A DNA stretch of 55,595 nucleotides from an uncultured bacterium. Its GTDB lineage: Bacteria; Verrucomicrobiota; Kiritimatiellia; RFP12; UBA1067. Made by a program: the position numbers and the translations under genes. Below are positions 16,415 to 23,699 of this stretch, piece by piece. Where the stretch lies: the NCBI GenBank assembly GCA_900547945.1, contig URIT01000006.1, forward strand, positions 1 to 55,595, written 5' to 3'. The notes below the pieces were generated by a model that was not told the origin of the DNA, made no database searches, and saw only the letters and a program-made list of their open reading frames with translations. Positions within the stretch are counted from its first letter, which is position 1, and each line of letters begins with the position of its first letter.

Positions 16415-17268
16415 AGGCCATCGAGGCGACCGAGGCCCAACGAAACGGGGGCGATGCCCCCGCGCCCCCGGAGGCGGCCGCGCACTTCGCCGAAATCCTC
16501 GCCCACGAGCGCGCCACGGCGGCCCGCATCGAGCGGTTCATGCGCCAGGGCCTCATCCGCGCCGAAGCCCTCGCGCGGCTGGAGGCTCTGCGGGCACAAC
16601 CCACGCCTCCACAGGGGGTGCGGGGGGCGCAGCCCCCCGTCCGTTCGGCGCTCCGCTTCGACCGCCGCGCCTACATCGAGCTTTCCTTCGACGCGCGCCA
16701 GCTCAAGGCCATTCGGCGCTACATCCAGCTCAACCCGGCGCGTGCCCTCTGGAAACACCACCATCCTGATCGCTTTCTGCGCATCACCAATATCCGCCAC
16801 GCGATCCTCGACCCCGCACACGTCTGGTCGGCGATGGGCAATCTCACCCTGCTCGGCTCGCCCTTTCTCGTGCATGCCCGCCTGACGCTCAAGAAGTCGC
16901 TTGCCGAGCATGAGCCCATGATCGCCGAACTCGTCGAAAAGGCCCGCCGAGGCGCGGTCATCGTGAGCGGCTTCATTTCGCCGGGCGAGGTCGAACTGCT
17001 CAAACGGCTCAAGGCGACGCCCAACGCCCGTTTCGTCAAGATGTTGCCCTGCGCCCTGCCACCGCGCTACGACCCCTCGGCCGAAGACTCGCGCGAACTC
17101 GCCGCCGACCGCATGCTCATCCTCTCGGGCTTCACCAACACGACGCCCCATATCCCGGCCCGCGCGATGCGCCGCGCCCCCGCCGCCGCCCACCTCTTCC
17201 GTGCCAACTGCCTCGTCCTGAACGACCTCGCCGCAGCCCTCTGCGAAAAGGCGCGGGCAAAGGCCTAA
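16411..17268 (+). CDS. RAYT-like transposase remnant with DprA-like C-terminus
   Basis: A 285-residue protein. AYIELSFDARQLKAIRRYIQ followed by LNPARALWK resembles the region after the catalytic core in REP-associated tyrosine transposases (IS200/IS605-type). The HUH/Y1 catalytic part is absent. The second half, GAVIVSGFISPGEVELLKRL onward, looks like a Rossmann/DprA-type fold. Upstream of the ATG the same frame continues as GFNPLWASFAL, so the ancestral gene was probably longer and its 5' part has been replaced by the relB-like gene. A palindromic repeat sits in frame at 16614-16650 (QGVRGAQPPVRS). It is probably a non-autonomous relic, possibly retained for another role. Confidence 0.55.
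   Translation: MKAIEATEAQRNGGDAPAPPEAAAHFAEILAHERATAARIERFMRQGLIRAEALARLEALRAQPTPPQGVRGAQPPVRSALRFDRRAYIELSFDARQLKAIRRYIQLNPARALWKHHHPDRFLRITNIRHAILDPAHVWSAMGNLTLLGSPFLVHARLTLKKSLAEHEPMIAELVEKARRGAVIVSGFISPGEVELLKRLKATPNARFVKMLPCALPPRYDPSAEDSRELAADRMLILSGFTNTTPHIPARAMRRAPAAAHLFRANCLVLNDLAAALCEKARAKA
16614..16650 (+). repeat. G/C palindrome family B, copy 1 (in-frame)
   Basis: GGGGGTGCGGGGGGCGCAGC begins it, followed by CCCCCGTCCGTTCGGC. The core GGGGGGCGCAGCCCCCC folds on itself. It is nearly identical to the copy at 17287. Confidence 0.65.
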
Positions 17269-17286
17269 CCCGCCCCAACCTTCGCC

Positions 17287-17322
17287 GGGGGCGCAGGGGG
17301 CGCAGCCCCCCGTCCATTCGGC
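17287..17322 (+). repeat. G/C palindrome family B, copy 2 (just after the RAYT-like gene)
   Basis: GGGGGCGCAGGGGGCGCAGC begins it, followed by CCCCCGTCCATTCGGC, starting 19 nt after the stop of the RAYT-like gene. Copies inside and directly after the gene suggest mobilisation by a transposase of this kind. Confidence 0.65.
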
Positions 17323-17377
17323 AGGATTCATTATGATCATCCTTTCGTGCATGGCTCGCCCTATAGCTTCGATCGTT

Positions 17378-17411
17378 CCGCGCCGCCGCGCTACCGCGCA
17401 AGGCGGCGCGG
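17378..17411. terminator. 10-bp GC hairpin 3' of the FGE-like gene
   Basis: A perfect inverted repeat, CCGCGCCGCC and GGCGGCGCGG, encloses a 14-nt loop. It lies 18 nt past the stop of the leftward FGE gene. There is no T-tract on the minus-strand side, so an intrinsic terminator is not proven. A hairpin here would also suit the cruciform known downstream of variable regions in diversity-generating retroelements. Confidence 0.4.
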
Positions 17412-17428
17412 AAGAACGCGACCGCGTT

Positions 17429-19486
17429 TTACTCTGCCAGGGTCCTAGAAAGGCGGAAGCCCAGATAGATGATGCCGTAGTAGTAGCTAGGATTGCCGCC
17501 GTAGCGGTAGAACGAGGTGGCTTTGAAGTAGATGCCGTCCCTGCCGTAGCCGCGAGTCGAACGGGAAGAACCCGACTCCGTACCCACGTAGTCAACCGCC
17601 GGATCGCTGTTGTACCCATCGCTGTAGTCAAGGCACCACTGCCCGACATTCCCGTGCATGTCGTAGAGCCCCCAGAAGTTCGACACGTACAGACCAACAT
17701 TCACGGGGTTACTCGACCACGAATGCCCCATCAACCGCAGGTCATTGTCGCCGCCACCGCCGTTTCCGTAATTCGAATCCGTCCCCGCACGGCACGCATA
17801 CTCCCACTGCGCCTCGGACGGCAGGTCAAAGGCGAGTCCCGTCTTGGCCCGGATCTTTCCGACAAACGTATTCGGATCAACCGTCTTCACCGTCGGCCAG
17901 TTGTAGGTCGATGAGTTTCCACGAAGGACATTCCATGAGACTTCCACAGGACGCAGATCTCCTTGATGCCCACTCTCGGTTGGATTCGTTCCCATCACCT
18001 GGAGGTACTGTTTCTGCGTAATCGTGAACACGCCCATGTAGAACGGCTTCGTCAAGGTCACTTCTTTCTCTTTCTGCATCAGATACTTGCCCGCCTCGCA
18101 GCGGCGGAGCAGGATTTTCGTGGTCTTGTATTCAGTGCCCCACCCGTTCACAGGTTCCGTATCGAGATAGGTGACGGGATAGCTTGCCGCATTCGGTCCG
18201 CCTGACACATCGATGACGCAATACGCCTTTTCGCCAAGATAGAGGCTCGTCGGCTTGGTACTTGTCTTGATGATGGCGTTCTGCGTACCCGAGTTGAACC
18301 AGATGTCCTTGCGCGTCGCCTTGCGTACATAGTCCATAAGGTTGCCGCCCTCCAGCGGTTCATAACCCATCTTCCGGTAAAGATAGCGCAACGCTTCGGG
18401 ACGGTTAGCGATGCTCGTGCGGTTGACGATGCGGATGTTCGTCGTGTCAACTTGGTTTGCATACGGATGGTCGAGGTCGACATAGCCGTCAGTGTTCGTG
18501 ATGTCATCCACACCTTCGGCGTAATACCAGAGGAGCGCGTTGAAGATGTCCGCATCCGACTGCGAACCGTAGCTGATCGTCATCGCCGGATTCTTCGCCG
18601 TCGCCGGGATCGTCTGCAGTTTGAGCGGCAGCTGCGCCTGTTCGGAACACAGCACCTCGAACTTCACCTTCGCGAGATCCGTCTTCCAGTCGGTCGAAAC
18701 CTTCCACGCCAGCTTGTGCGGCACATTCGCCGCAATGCCGTCGCCGATGTTGCACGCGGTCTCGTTGCCGTCGGGGTCCTTCACGAACGTCGTCGCGCGC
18801 ACGACCTTCCAGAAACTCCGCTCGCCGTCCTCAAACGCGAGAGCCCGCACATTCACCTTGTCGGCCATGGAATAGACCCGGTATTGGACATCCATCACCG
18901 TCGGGTCTGAGGCGCGCATCTGGGCGGAAAGAACCACAGGATACGGCTTATCGTTCTTGATTCCAGCAGGGAGCGGCCCCGTCAGGAACCGATTGGAATC
19001 TACGGCAAACTTGTGCCACGTCGATTCGGTCGACGTCTTCCATAGGATGCCATACTGCGAAGCGGTCCGGCATCCACCTTCATAGGTGTTGTTCGCCACG
19101 CGCACGTCGATCTTGTACCAATCCGTCTCGGTCGGTGTGTACGAACCCGTGCGTTCTTGGCAATTGTTCCCCTTTGTGAGAACCCACGTCGCCCCGATCT
19201 TCATCGTCACGAAGTCATCGTAGCATCCCTTGAAGTCGTACCGAACGCCCTGTTCCATCCGCATGTAGGCACCATACGCCACCGTCGTCTTCGCCTCAAG
19301 GTCTGATGCGTACATTTCCTCTGGTACAGCGACCCATGTCTTCGCGTTCGCGAAGACATCGCTCGTCGTGTCACACTCCGCCCCCGTGAACACGGCCTTC
19401 ACAAATCCCGGATACCCTCCCGGATCTGCGGCAAGACAACTCGTTATGGCAAATGCCATACTCAATGATAACAGACAACGTTTCAT
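17429..19486 (-). CDS. Secreted PA14-like plus FGE-sulfatase-fold protein, putative variable protein
   Basis: A 685-residue protein with a signal peptide (about 1-20, possible lipobox-like SCLA). Residues about 25-170 resemble a PA14 domain (YDFKGCYDDFVTMKIG). The middle is unrecognised. From about 450 on it is an FGE-sulfatase/C-type-lectin-like domain: VTLTKPFYMGVFTITQKQYL, LPSEAQWEYACRAG, GNVGQWCLDY and terminal GFRLSRTLAE. The catalytic cysteine pair of true FGEs is not evident, so binding rather than enzymatic activity is likely. The last 35 residues are dense in Tyr, Gly, Asn, Ser and Ile, as in retroelement variable regions. The start follows AGGAGGAAG. It is third in an operon behind two small genes. 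Confidence 0.8.
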   Translation of the reverse strand: MKRCLLSLSMAFAITSCLAADPGGYPGFVKAVFTGAECDTTSDVFANAKTWVAVPEEMYASDLEAKTTVAYGAYMRMEQGVRYDFKGCYDDFVTMKIGATWVLTKGNNCQERTGSYTPTETDWYKIDVRVANNTYEGGCRTASQYGILWKTSTESTWHKFAVDSNRFLTGPLPAGIKNDKPYPVVLSAQMRASDPTVMDVQYRVYSMADKVNVRALAFEDGERSFWKVVRATTFVKDPDGNETACNIGDGIAANVPHKLAWKVSTDWKTDLAKVKFEVLCSEQAQLPLKLQTIPATAKNPAMTISYGSQSDADIFNALLWYYAEGVDDITNTDGYVDLDHPYANQVDTTNIRIVNRTSIANRPEALRYLYRKMGYEPLEGGNLMDYVRKATRKDIWFNSGTQNAIIKTSTKPTSLYLGEKAYCVIDVSGGPNAASYPVTYLDTEPVNGWGTEYKTTKILLRRCEAGKYLMQKEKEVTLTKPFYMGVFTITQKQYLQVMGTNPTESGHQGDLRPVEVSWNVLRGNSSTYNWPTVKTVDPNTFVGKIRAKTGLAFDLPSEAQWEYACRAGTDSNYGNGGGGDNDLRLMGHSWSSNPVNVGLYVSNFWGLYDMHGNVGQWCLDYSDGYNSDPAVDYVGTESGSSRSTRGYGRDGIYFKATSFYRYGGNPSYYYGIIYLGFRLSRTLAE
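17450..17554 (-). other. Candidate variable region (VR) of a diversity-generating retroelement
   Basis: The C-terminal codons of the FGE gene read YRYGGNPSYYYGIIYLGFRL. Almost every codon ends in C or T (TAC, GGC, GAC, ATC, TTC), as expected if template AAC/AAT codons were mutated at adenines. The constant words NPS and GFRL match positions that stay fixed in known FGE-type targets. No template repeat rich in AAC and no reverse transcriptase is seen in the window, so the rest of the system would lie outside. Confidence 0.45.
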
Positions 19487-19496
19487 TTCTTCCTCC

Positions 19497-20006
19497 TTAC
19501 TTGTCACGCCAATTTGGAACCCATGCGTTTAAATTGTCCAATGTCGTAGATAGCATATCTACAATACCTTTTGCCGCACCTCTGTAGGTATTTCCCATAG
19601 AATGCGGCATAGCCTTCCCGTTTCCAATGTGTGTGTTCACATTCGTGCACACATATGAATAATAGTTCTTCAGATCAGACAGCAAATTTTCAGGAGGGAA
19701 TCCCTTCGTAACAGGCTTGCCTGTTGACGAAAGTAGTATCACGTCCATTAAGTTCTCGGAAAGTTGATATGCATCCCAACATTTCGTCGGCATAGGTGCA
19801 ATGAGATTTCCGTTGATGAACGAATCCAATGTTTTCAAACCAACTTTTGCCTCTTCTAAATACGCCTTGATGTAGGCAATGGCAACACGTCGGTACATTC
19901 GCTGCCGCGTTCGCCTATTGCACATATCATTCAGAAAACTAGTAGCAACAGCCGCCAAAATCGCCGCTCCCGCAGAGATTAAACATGTCATCGTCTGGGC
20001 CTCCAT
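19497..20006 (-). CDS. Small membrane-anchored protein of unknown function
   Basis: A 169-residue protein with one hydrophobic segment (about 6-26: MTCLISAGAAILAAVATSFL), then a basic stretch (NRRTRQRMYRR) and a mostly helical soluble domain. The positive residues after the helix suggest a cytoplasmic C-terminal domain. Not recognised. AAGGAGG precedes the ATG. Its stop lies 10 nt before the FGE start, and it follows the 126-residue gene by 18 nt, so the three form an operon. Base composition is clearly A/T-richer than the surroundings, a sign of transfer. Confidence 0.7.
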   Translation of the reverse strand: MEAQTMTCLISAGAAILAAVATSFLNDMCNRRTRQRMYRRVAIAYIKAYLEEAKVGLKTLDSFINGNLIAPMPTKCWDAYQLSENLMDVILLSSTGKPVTKGFPPENLLSDLKNYYSYVCTNVNTHIGNGKAMPHSMGNTYRGAAKGIVDMLSTTLDNLNAWVPNWRDK

Positions 20007-20024
20007 AATTAGACCTCCTTTTCT

Positions 20025-20405
20025 TTAGGATTTAAACACATCTGCCAATGGAATCTCAACATTTCCATCCATTTGAGAATCTCTTACCCTATCTATTTCA
20101 TCATAATCAATAAAAATGCGTATCGTATCACCATCTTTAATGCGAAAGTTTACATCACACACATACTTCCATTTTCTATTGGCAAAAAAAACTTCCGCCT
20201 CATTCACCATGCCACGACTAGTTCTAATCAATTTATGGCAAATCAATATAGTCGCCAGTACAATATCATTGCCACACATCATCGCGGCTTCAGGCACTGA
20301 TACTGGCTCAAGTCTAAACTCAACTCTAGACCCGTACTGTTGTAAATCAACTACTTTACCATAGACCTCAAATTGAGTTCCTCCATAACAACTTTTTTTT
20401 GGCAT
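20025..20405 (-). CDS. Small protein of unknown function, OB-fold-like
   Basis: A 126-residue cytoplasmic protein. A beta-rich pattern (TQFEVYGKVVDLQQYGSRVE, then DGDTIRIFIDYDEID) resembles a small OB-fold, which might bind nucleic acid or a ligand; this is a weak inference. The start at 20405 is chosen because GGAGAAG precedes it; a longer open frame upstream runs through a large hairpin and has no ribosome site. First gene of the operon leading to the FGE protein, and A/T-rich like its neighbour. Confidence 0.6.
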   Translation of the reverse strand: MPKKSCYGGTQFEVYGKVVDLQQYGSRVEFRLEPVSVPEAAMMCGNDIVLATILICHKLIRTSRGMVNEAEVFFANRKWKYVCDVNFRIKDGDTIRIFIDYDEIDRVRDSQMDGNVEIPLADVFKS

Positions 20406-21288
20406 ATTACATCTTCTCCATTTTTCCCCACGCCACCACAACAAGGCACGTCCGCTCCCGGCACAGGGAAATAAGAACGGCGCACCCTCAAGACCTATCT
20501 CGTGAGAGGCACCGCTAAGAGCCCATGAAGAAATATGAATGGAGAGTACGCCGTGTGTGAATGACACACGTGCGTACCGTCCGTATTTCACTTCTTCATT
20601 GAGGAATTAGCGGTTTCTCACGAAGTTACTCTACGCACTGGTACGTACGTTGCCCGTCTACGCGCCGCATGACGCTTCAACGGACAGACCGGATCCTTTC
20701 GGGATTCCCGGTTGCCCTGGCTCCGCCGCCCTTTTCTGCAACGGCATCCACCAGGGTTCTACCCTGAGGCCAAAAATCTGCGCGGTTACGCACATCCCGG
20801 ACCCTTTGGGTCGCAGATTGACGGATTGTACCCGTCAACTCTGGTAAAGAACGACCTGCGTCTCCGCAGCCGTCCGATGGTGTACACCCCATCCGGCGGA
20901 AACATCCGACTTCCCGTGGGAAGCCAAACACCGAAAGTCTACCACAATCCGCCGGGGCGGACAATCCAGAATCGCGGACGATTGAAATTCCGTCGCGTTG
21001 CCGTGCGTTTTTACCACAGAAACCAGCTTTGCGGGACAGGGAAGGAGGTTGTGGGAAGATGTCGTTCCGGCGCGGGTACTTCGCGTGCCGGGCCAAGAGT
21101 AGAGGTCCGACGATTTCACTTCGGAACGGTTCCTACGGCGGGAGGTATAATGGGAACCAGCTTTTCCTTTAAGCCGCATTAGGCTTTCGGGAGTGTTGGT
21201 TCTTTGACAACCGAACGGAGGCGACTTGCTCACGGAACACCCGTTCACAAGCCTCCCCGCCAAAGGCAAAGCGCCAGTTCCGTCCCGT
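20406..21288. other. Long intergenic region with no credible gene
   Basis: About 880 nt without a supported coding sequence. It begins with the leader of the three-gene cassette, contains the 124-nt hairpin (20500-20623), and continues with about 600 nt of mixed composition. Open frames exist on both strands here, but none has a ribosome site or recognisable product. At 21143-21150 there is a GGTATAAT on the plus strand. GGAGGC...GCCTCC near 21224-21264 can form a hairpin. A structured RNA is possible; no known class was recognised. Confidence 0.4.
20500..20623. repeat. 124-nt nested imperfect inverted repeat
   Basis: Successive arms pair in order: TCGTGAG/CTCACGA, ACCGCTAA/TTAGCGGT, ATGAAGAA/TTCTTCAT, GTACGC/GCGTAC and GTGTGT/ACACAC, with a 5-nt tip (20559-20563). 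The left arms are at 20500, 20511, 20525, 20546 and 20553; the right arms at 20617, 20607, 20592, 20572 and 20564. It lies 95 nt upstream of the first gene of the FGE cassette. It could be a recombination site, a miniature element or a structured leader. Confidence 0.75.
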
Positions 21289-21622
21289 TCACTTGCTTTT
21301 GATTTCACTCAGATCCGCCAAAAGCTTCGGGATATCCGTCAACGCCGTGTCCCACATGATGTCTGGACTTACGCCCGCATAATCGTGAATGACAAAATTG
21401 CGCATCGCAATCGCCTGACGCCACGGGACGAACGGATGCAAAGACCTGAACTCTTTCGAAACTTTTGCGGCAGCCTCGCCGACAATCTCGAACAGTCGTT
21501 CCTGTGCGAGCTGCTTTTCTTCTGATGCGTCAAGACCGGCTCGCGACACAGAAATCAGGCCCCTATTTTCCGGCAGCCTCAATCATGTGTTCGATACAGC
21601 TCTCATCCCGATAATCGCTCAT
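21289..21622 (-). pseudogene. hepT: HepT-like HEPN toxin, frameshifted
   Basis: The C-terminal part is clearly HepT (DUF86): FEIVGEAAAKVS, then RNFVIHDYAGV containing the RX4HXY motif, and MWDTALTDIPKL. The natural start is the ATG at 21622, which overlaps the mntA stop (ATGA) and begins MSDYRDESCIEHMIEAAGK, a good HepT N-terminus. That frame hits TAG about 20 codons in. The total of 334 nt is one base too many; removing one A from the run of four at 21566-21569 (T on the plus strand) joins both halves as AAGNRGLISVSRAG. The family is an mRNase or tRNase toxin silenced by AMPylation of its HXY tyrosine. It is either inactivated or affected by a homopolymer error. Confidence 0.75.
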
Positions 21623-21918
21623 ACCGGCACCAGCTCCTTTCTGACACGACATCCAAAAGAATCTTCCTTAAGTGCCTGAGCCGACACAATATCGACAGGC
21701 CGCCCCAAAAGGGATTGAAGCTCGGACTGTAACTCCGCCAACCCAAAGAGCGTGGCACCCGGAGCGAAGTCAATCAGGAAGTCGATGTCACTCTCGGGCG
21801 TTTCCTCCCTGCGGGCGCACGAACCGAAGACGGCGACCGAACGGCCTCGATGGCTTCTCGCCAATCGACGCACTTGCTCGCCCTGTTCGCGCACTCGGTC
21901 TAACACATTTATCGGCAC
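21619..21918 (-). CDS. mntA: MntA-like minimal nucleotidyltransferase antitoxin
   Basis: About 99 residues with the minimal nucleotidyltransferase signature: VAVFGSCARREETPESDIDF followed by LID, giving GSxxR and the metal-binding D-x-D. In the MntA-HepT type VII toxin-antitoxin pair, MntA adds AMP to the HepT tyrosine. It is first in the pair and overlaps hepT by 4 nt. There is no ATG; GTG at 21918 is used here, but TTG at 21930 or GTG at 21906 are possible, because the -10 element (TGGTATTAT, 21921-21929) is so close that the transcript would begin near the start codon. Confidence 0.8.
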   Translation of the reverse strand: MPINVLDRVREQGEQVRRLARSHRGRSVAVFGSCARREETPESDIDFLIDFAPGATLFGLAELQSELQSLLGRPVDIVSAQALKEDSFGCRVRKELVPV

Positions 21919-21920
21919 AG

Positions 21921-21929
21921 ATAATACCA
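21921..21929 (-). promoter_or_regulatory. Extended -10 promoter (TGGTATTAT) for mntA-hepT
   Basis: The TG-n-TATTAT element is on the minus strand a few nt before the candidate GTG starts. Transcription start would be expected near 21914, favouring the GTG at 21906 if the message is leaderless. Confidence 0.4.
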
Positions 21930-21987
21930 AAAATATGCCCGCTACGACGGACGATACCGATGAGAGCCGCTTCCGTATCCATCACCT

Positions 21988-22557
21988 TTACGCACGGGTG
22001 GACAACGCGAGGCCGGCTTTGAACGCCGCGCCGACGGCTTCTCCGAGCCTGTGGTAGACATGGTTGACCGGATCGAAGGCGATCGGCGCGAGCCGCGCGA
22101 CATCGACCTTGCCGTCCGCCGTCAGGACGGCCTCGTCAATGCCGACGTTGACGATCCTGCCGACCATCCGGCAGTCGGACTTGTCGTAGCCCACGAGTTC
22201 GCATTCCAGCACCATCGGCAGGTCTTCGATCACGGGCGCATCGACAAACGCGCTCTTCGCGACCGTCCATCCCGTCTTCGCCAGCTTGTCGGGCGCCTTG
22301 TTTGCCGAGACGCACCCCACGTAGTCGCACGCGACAAGGTTCTTCACATCCGCGACGTGTACCGTGAACGCCTTGCGCGCAAGCACGTTCGCCGTCGTCT
22401 TGTGCGCATCGTCCACGCAGATCGAGATGCGGTCTTCGAGCGAGATGCCGCCCCACGCCGCATTCATCGCATCCGCGATTCCGTTTTCGTCGTACGAGCC
22501 GATGACCAGCACCGGCATCGGATAAAGCCACGCCCTGGGCCCGAAATTCTTTTTCAT
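21988..22557 (-). CDS. Flavin reductase-like FMN-binding split-barrel protein
   Basis: A 189-residue cytoplasmic protein. The opening PMPVLVIGSYDENGIADAMN followed by AAWGG is characteristic of the flavoredoxin/flavin reductase-like family (NTAB-type split barrel). ISICVDDAHKTTANVLARKA and the mid-protein FTVHVAD match the fold. It would bind FMN and transfer electrons, substrate unknown. GGAGAACGACATA precedes the ATG. No obvious redox partner gene is adjacent. Confidence 0.85.
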   Translation of the reverse strand: MKKNFGPRAWLYPMPVLVIGSYDENGIADAMNAAWGGISLEDRISICVDDAHKTTANVLARKAFTVHVADVKNLVACDYVGCVSANKAPDKLAKTGWTVAKSAFVDAPVIEDLPMVLECELVGYDKSDCRMVGRIVNVGIDEAVLTADGKVDVARLAPIAFDPVNHVYHRLGEAVGAAFKAGLALSTRA

Positions 22558-22715
22558 TATGTCGTTCTCCTGATTGCCTGCTTTCGCATACGTTCCGCTT
22601 CATAAGACGCGGGACTTTTTCTAATGGAACTGTTCGCGATGACTTATACCAAGTTCGAGACCGTCGCAACGGGCGATGTCCATCTCGCGAATGGCGTAAA
22701 GCATGGGCCCGTGTG

Positions 22716-23699
22716 TCACCTCGTCGCCTCGGCCGCGAAATCGACGGCGCGCGCGAAGGCGGCGGGCTGGCCCTTGACGGTGACGAAGAGGTGCGTGCTG
22801 CCGGGCAGCACCTCCGCGCGCACGGGGCATCCAAGCGCGTCAAGCCGCCGCGCGAAGCGCAGTCCCTGGTCGCGCAGCACGTCGCGATCCGCGCCGAGGA
22901 TGTGGACGGGCGGAAGCCGGCGCAGCTGCTCGTCCGTGGCAAAGGCGGGCGAGACGAGCGGATCCCTCGGGTCGTGTCCGTTCAGGTAGGCCACGAGACA
23001 CACGTCCATGAACGCCGCATCCATGCCGCATCCCGTCGCGAATGTCCGCCATGACGCCGAACCGTCCGCCCGCGCCTCGGTGACGGGGTAGTAGAGGACG
23101 AGGGAGCGCGGCTTCAGGCTCTCCTTCTGCAGGACGAGCGCCGCCGCGAGCGAAAGGTTGCCGCCCGAGGAGTCTCCGCCGATCGACACCCGCGCCGGAT
23201 CCGCGCCAAAGCGTGCCGGATCGGACACGACCGCGCGGAAGGCCGCGCAGACCGCGTTGAGCGCGGCCGGGAACGGATGCTCCGGCGCAAGCGGGTAGTC
23301 GAGCGCGAGGACGGCGGAACCCTTCGCCGCGACGGCGCCGCAGAACGCCGAACAGCTCGCGAGACTGCCGATCACCCAGCCGCCGCCGTGCAGGTAGATG
23401 AGAAGCGGCAAGTCACGTCCGCCCTTCGGACGATAGAGCTGCATCGTCGGCGACATCCTTTCGGCCTCCACGCCGTCCGGCAGGGGCGCCCACGTGTTCC
23501 GTGCCGTTCGGACGGCCTTGAGGTCGTCCGCCTCGCCCGCTGTCGCCCGACGGATGGCCGCAATCTGCGCGGTCTGCACGCGTCCGTCCCGCGCCGCGAG
23601 AAAGGCATCCGTTTCCCGTGCGTGGACATCGGCCTTCGCCATCGTCGCCGCACCGACCATCCAAGGAACCATGACTGTCACCAACATCAGCATCTTCAT
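22716..23699 (-). CDS. Secreted alpha/beta-hydrolase, HSL-type esterase
   Basis: A 327-residue protein with a signal peptide (MKMLMLVTVMVPWMVGAATM). The oxyanion-hole motif HGGGWVIG is followed by the nucleophile elbow GGDSSGGN and then by aspartate and histidine (ADRD, GSTHLF), all typical of the hormone-sensitive-lipase (family IV) esterases. It is likely a periplasmic carboxylesterase, perhaps deacetylating sugars given the glycan-degrading setting. The start at 23699 is chosen for the signal peptide; the -10 box is 10 nt upstream and there is no Shine-Dalgarno, so translation may be leaderless. Confidence 0.87.
   Translation of the reverse strand: MKMLMLVTVMVPWMVGAATMAKADVHARETDAFLAARDGRVQTAQIAAIRRATAGEADDLKAVRTARNTWAPLPDGVEAERMSPTMQLYRPKGGRDLPLLIYLHGGGWVIGSLASCSAFCGAVAAKGSAVLALDYPLAPEHPFPAALNAVCAAFRAVVSDPARFGADPARVSIGGDSSGGNLSLAAALVLQKESLKPRSLVLYYPVTEARADGSASWRTFATGCGMDAAFMDVCLVAYLNGHDPRDPLVSPAFATDEQLRRLPPVHILGADRDVLRDQGLRFARRLDALGCPVRAEVLPGSTHLFVTVKGQPAAFARAVDFAAEATR

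Noticed and set aside
20500..20623. Integron attC site
   Set aside because: Size and fold are suitable, but no RYYYAAC/GTTRRRY core boxes were found at the ends and no integrase gene is in the window.
20677..21182. Open frames of about 140-156 codons on both strands
   Set aside because: No ribosome binding site, no hydrophobic or motif pattern, similar plausibility on both strands; kept as non-coding block.
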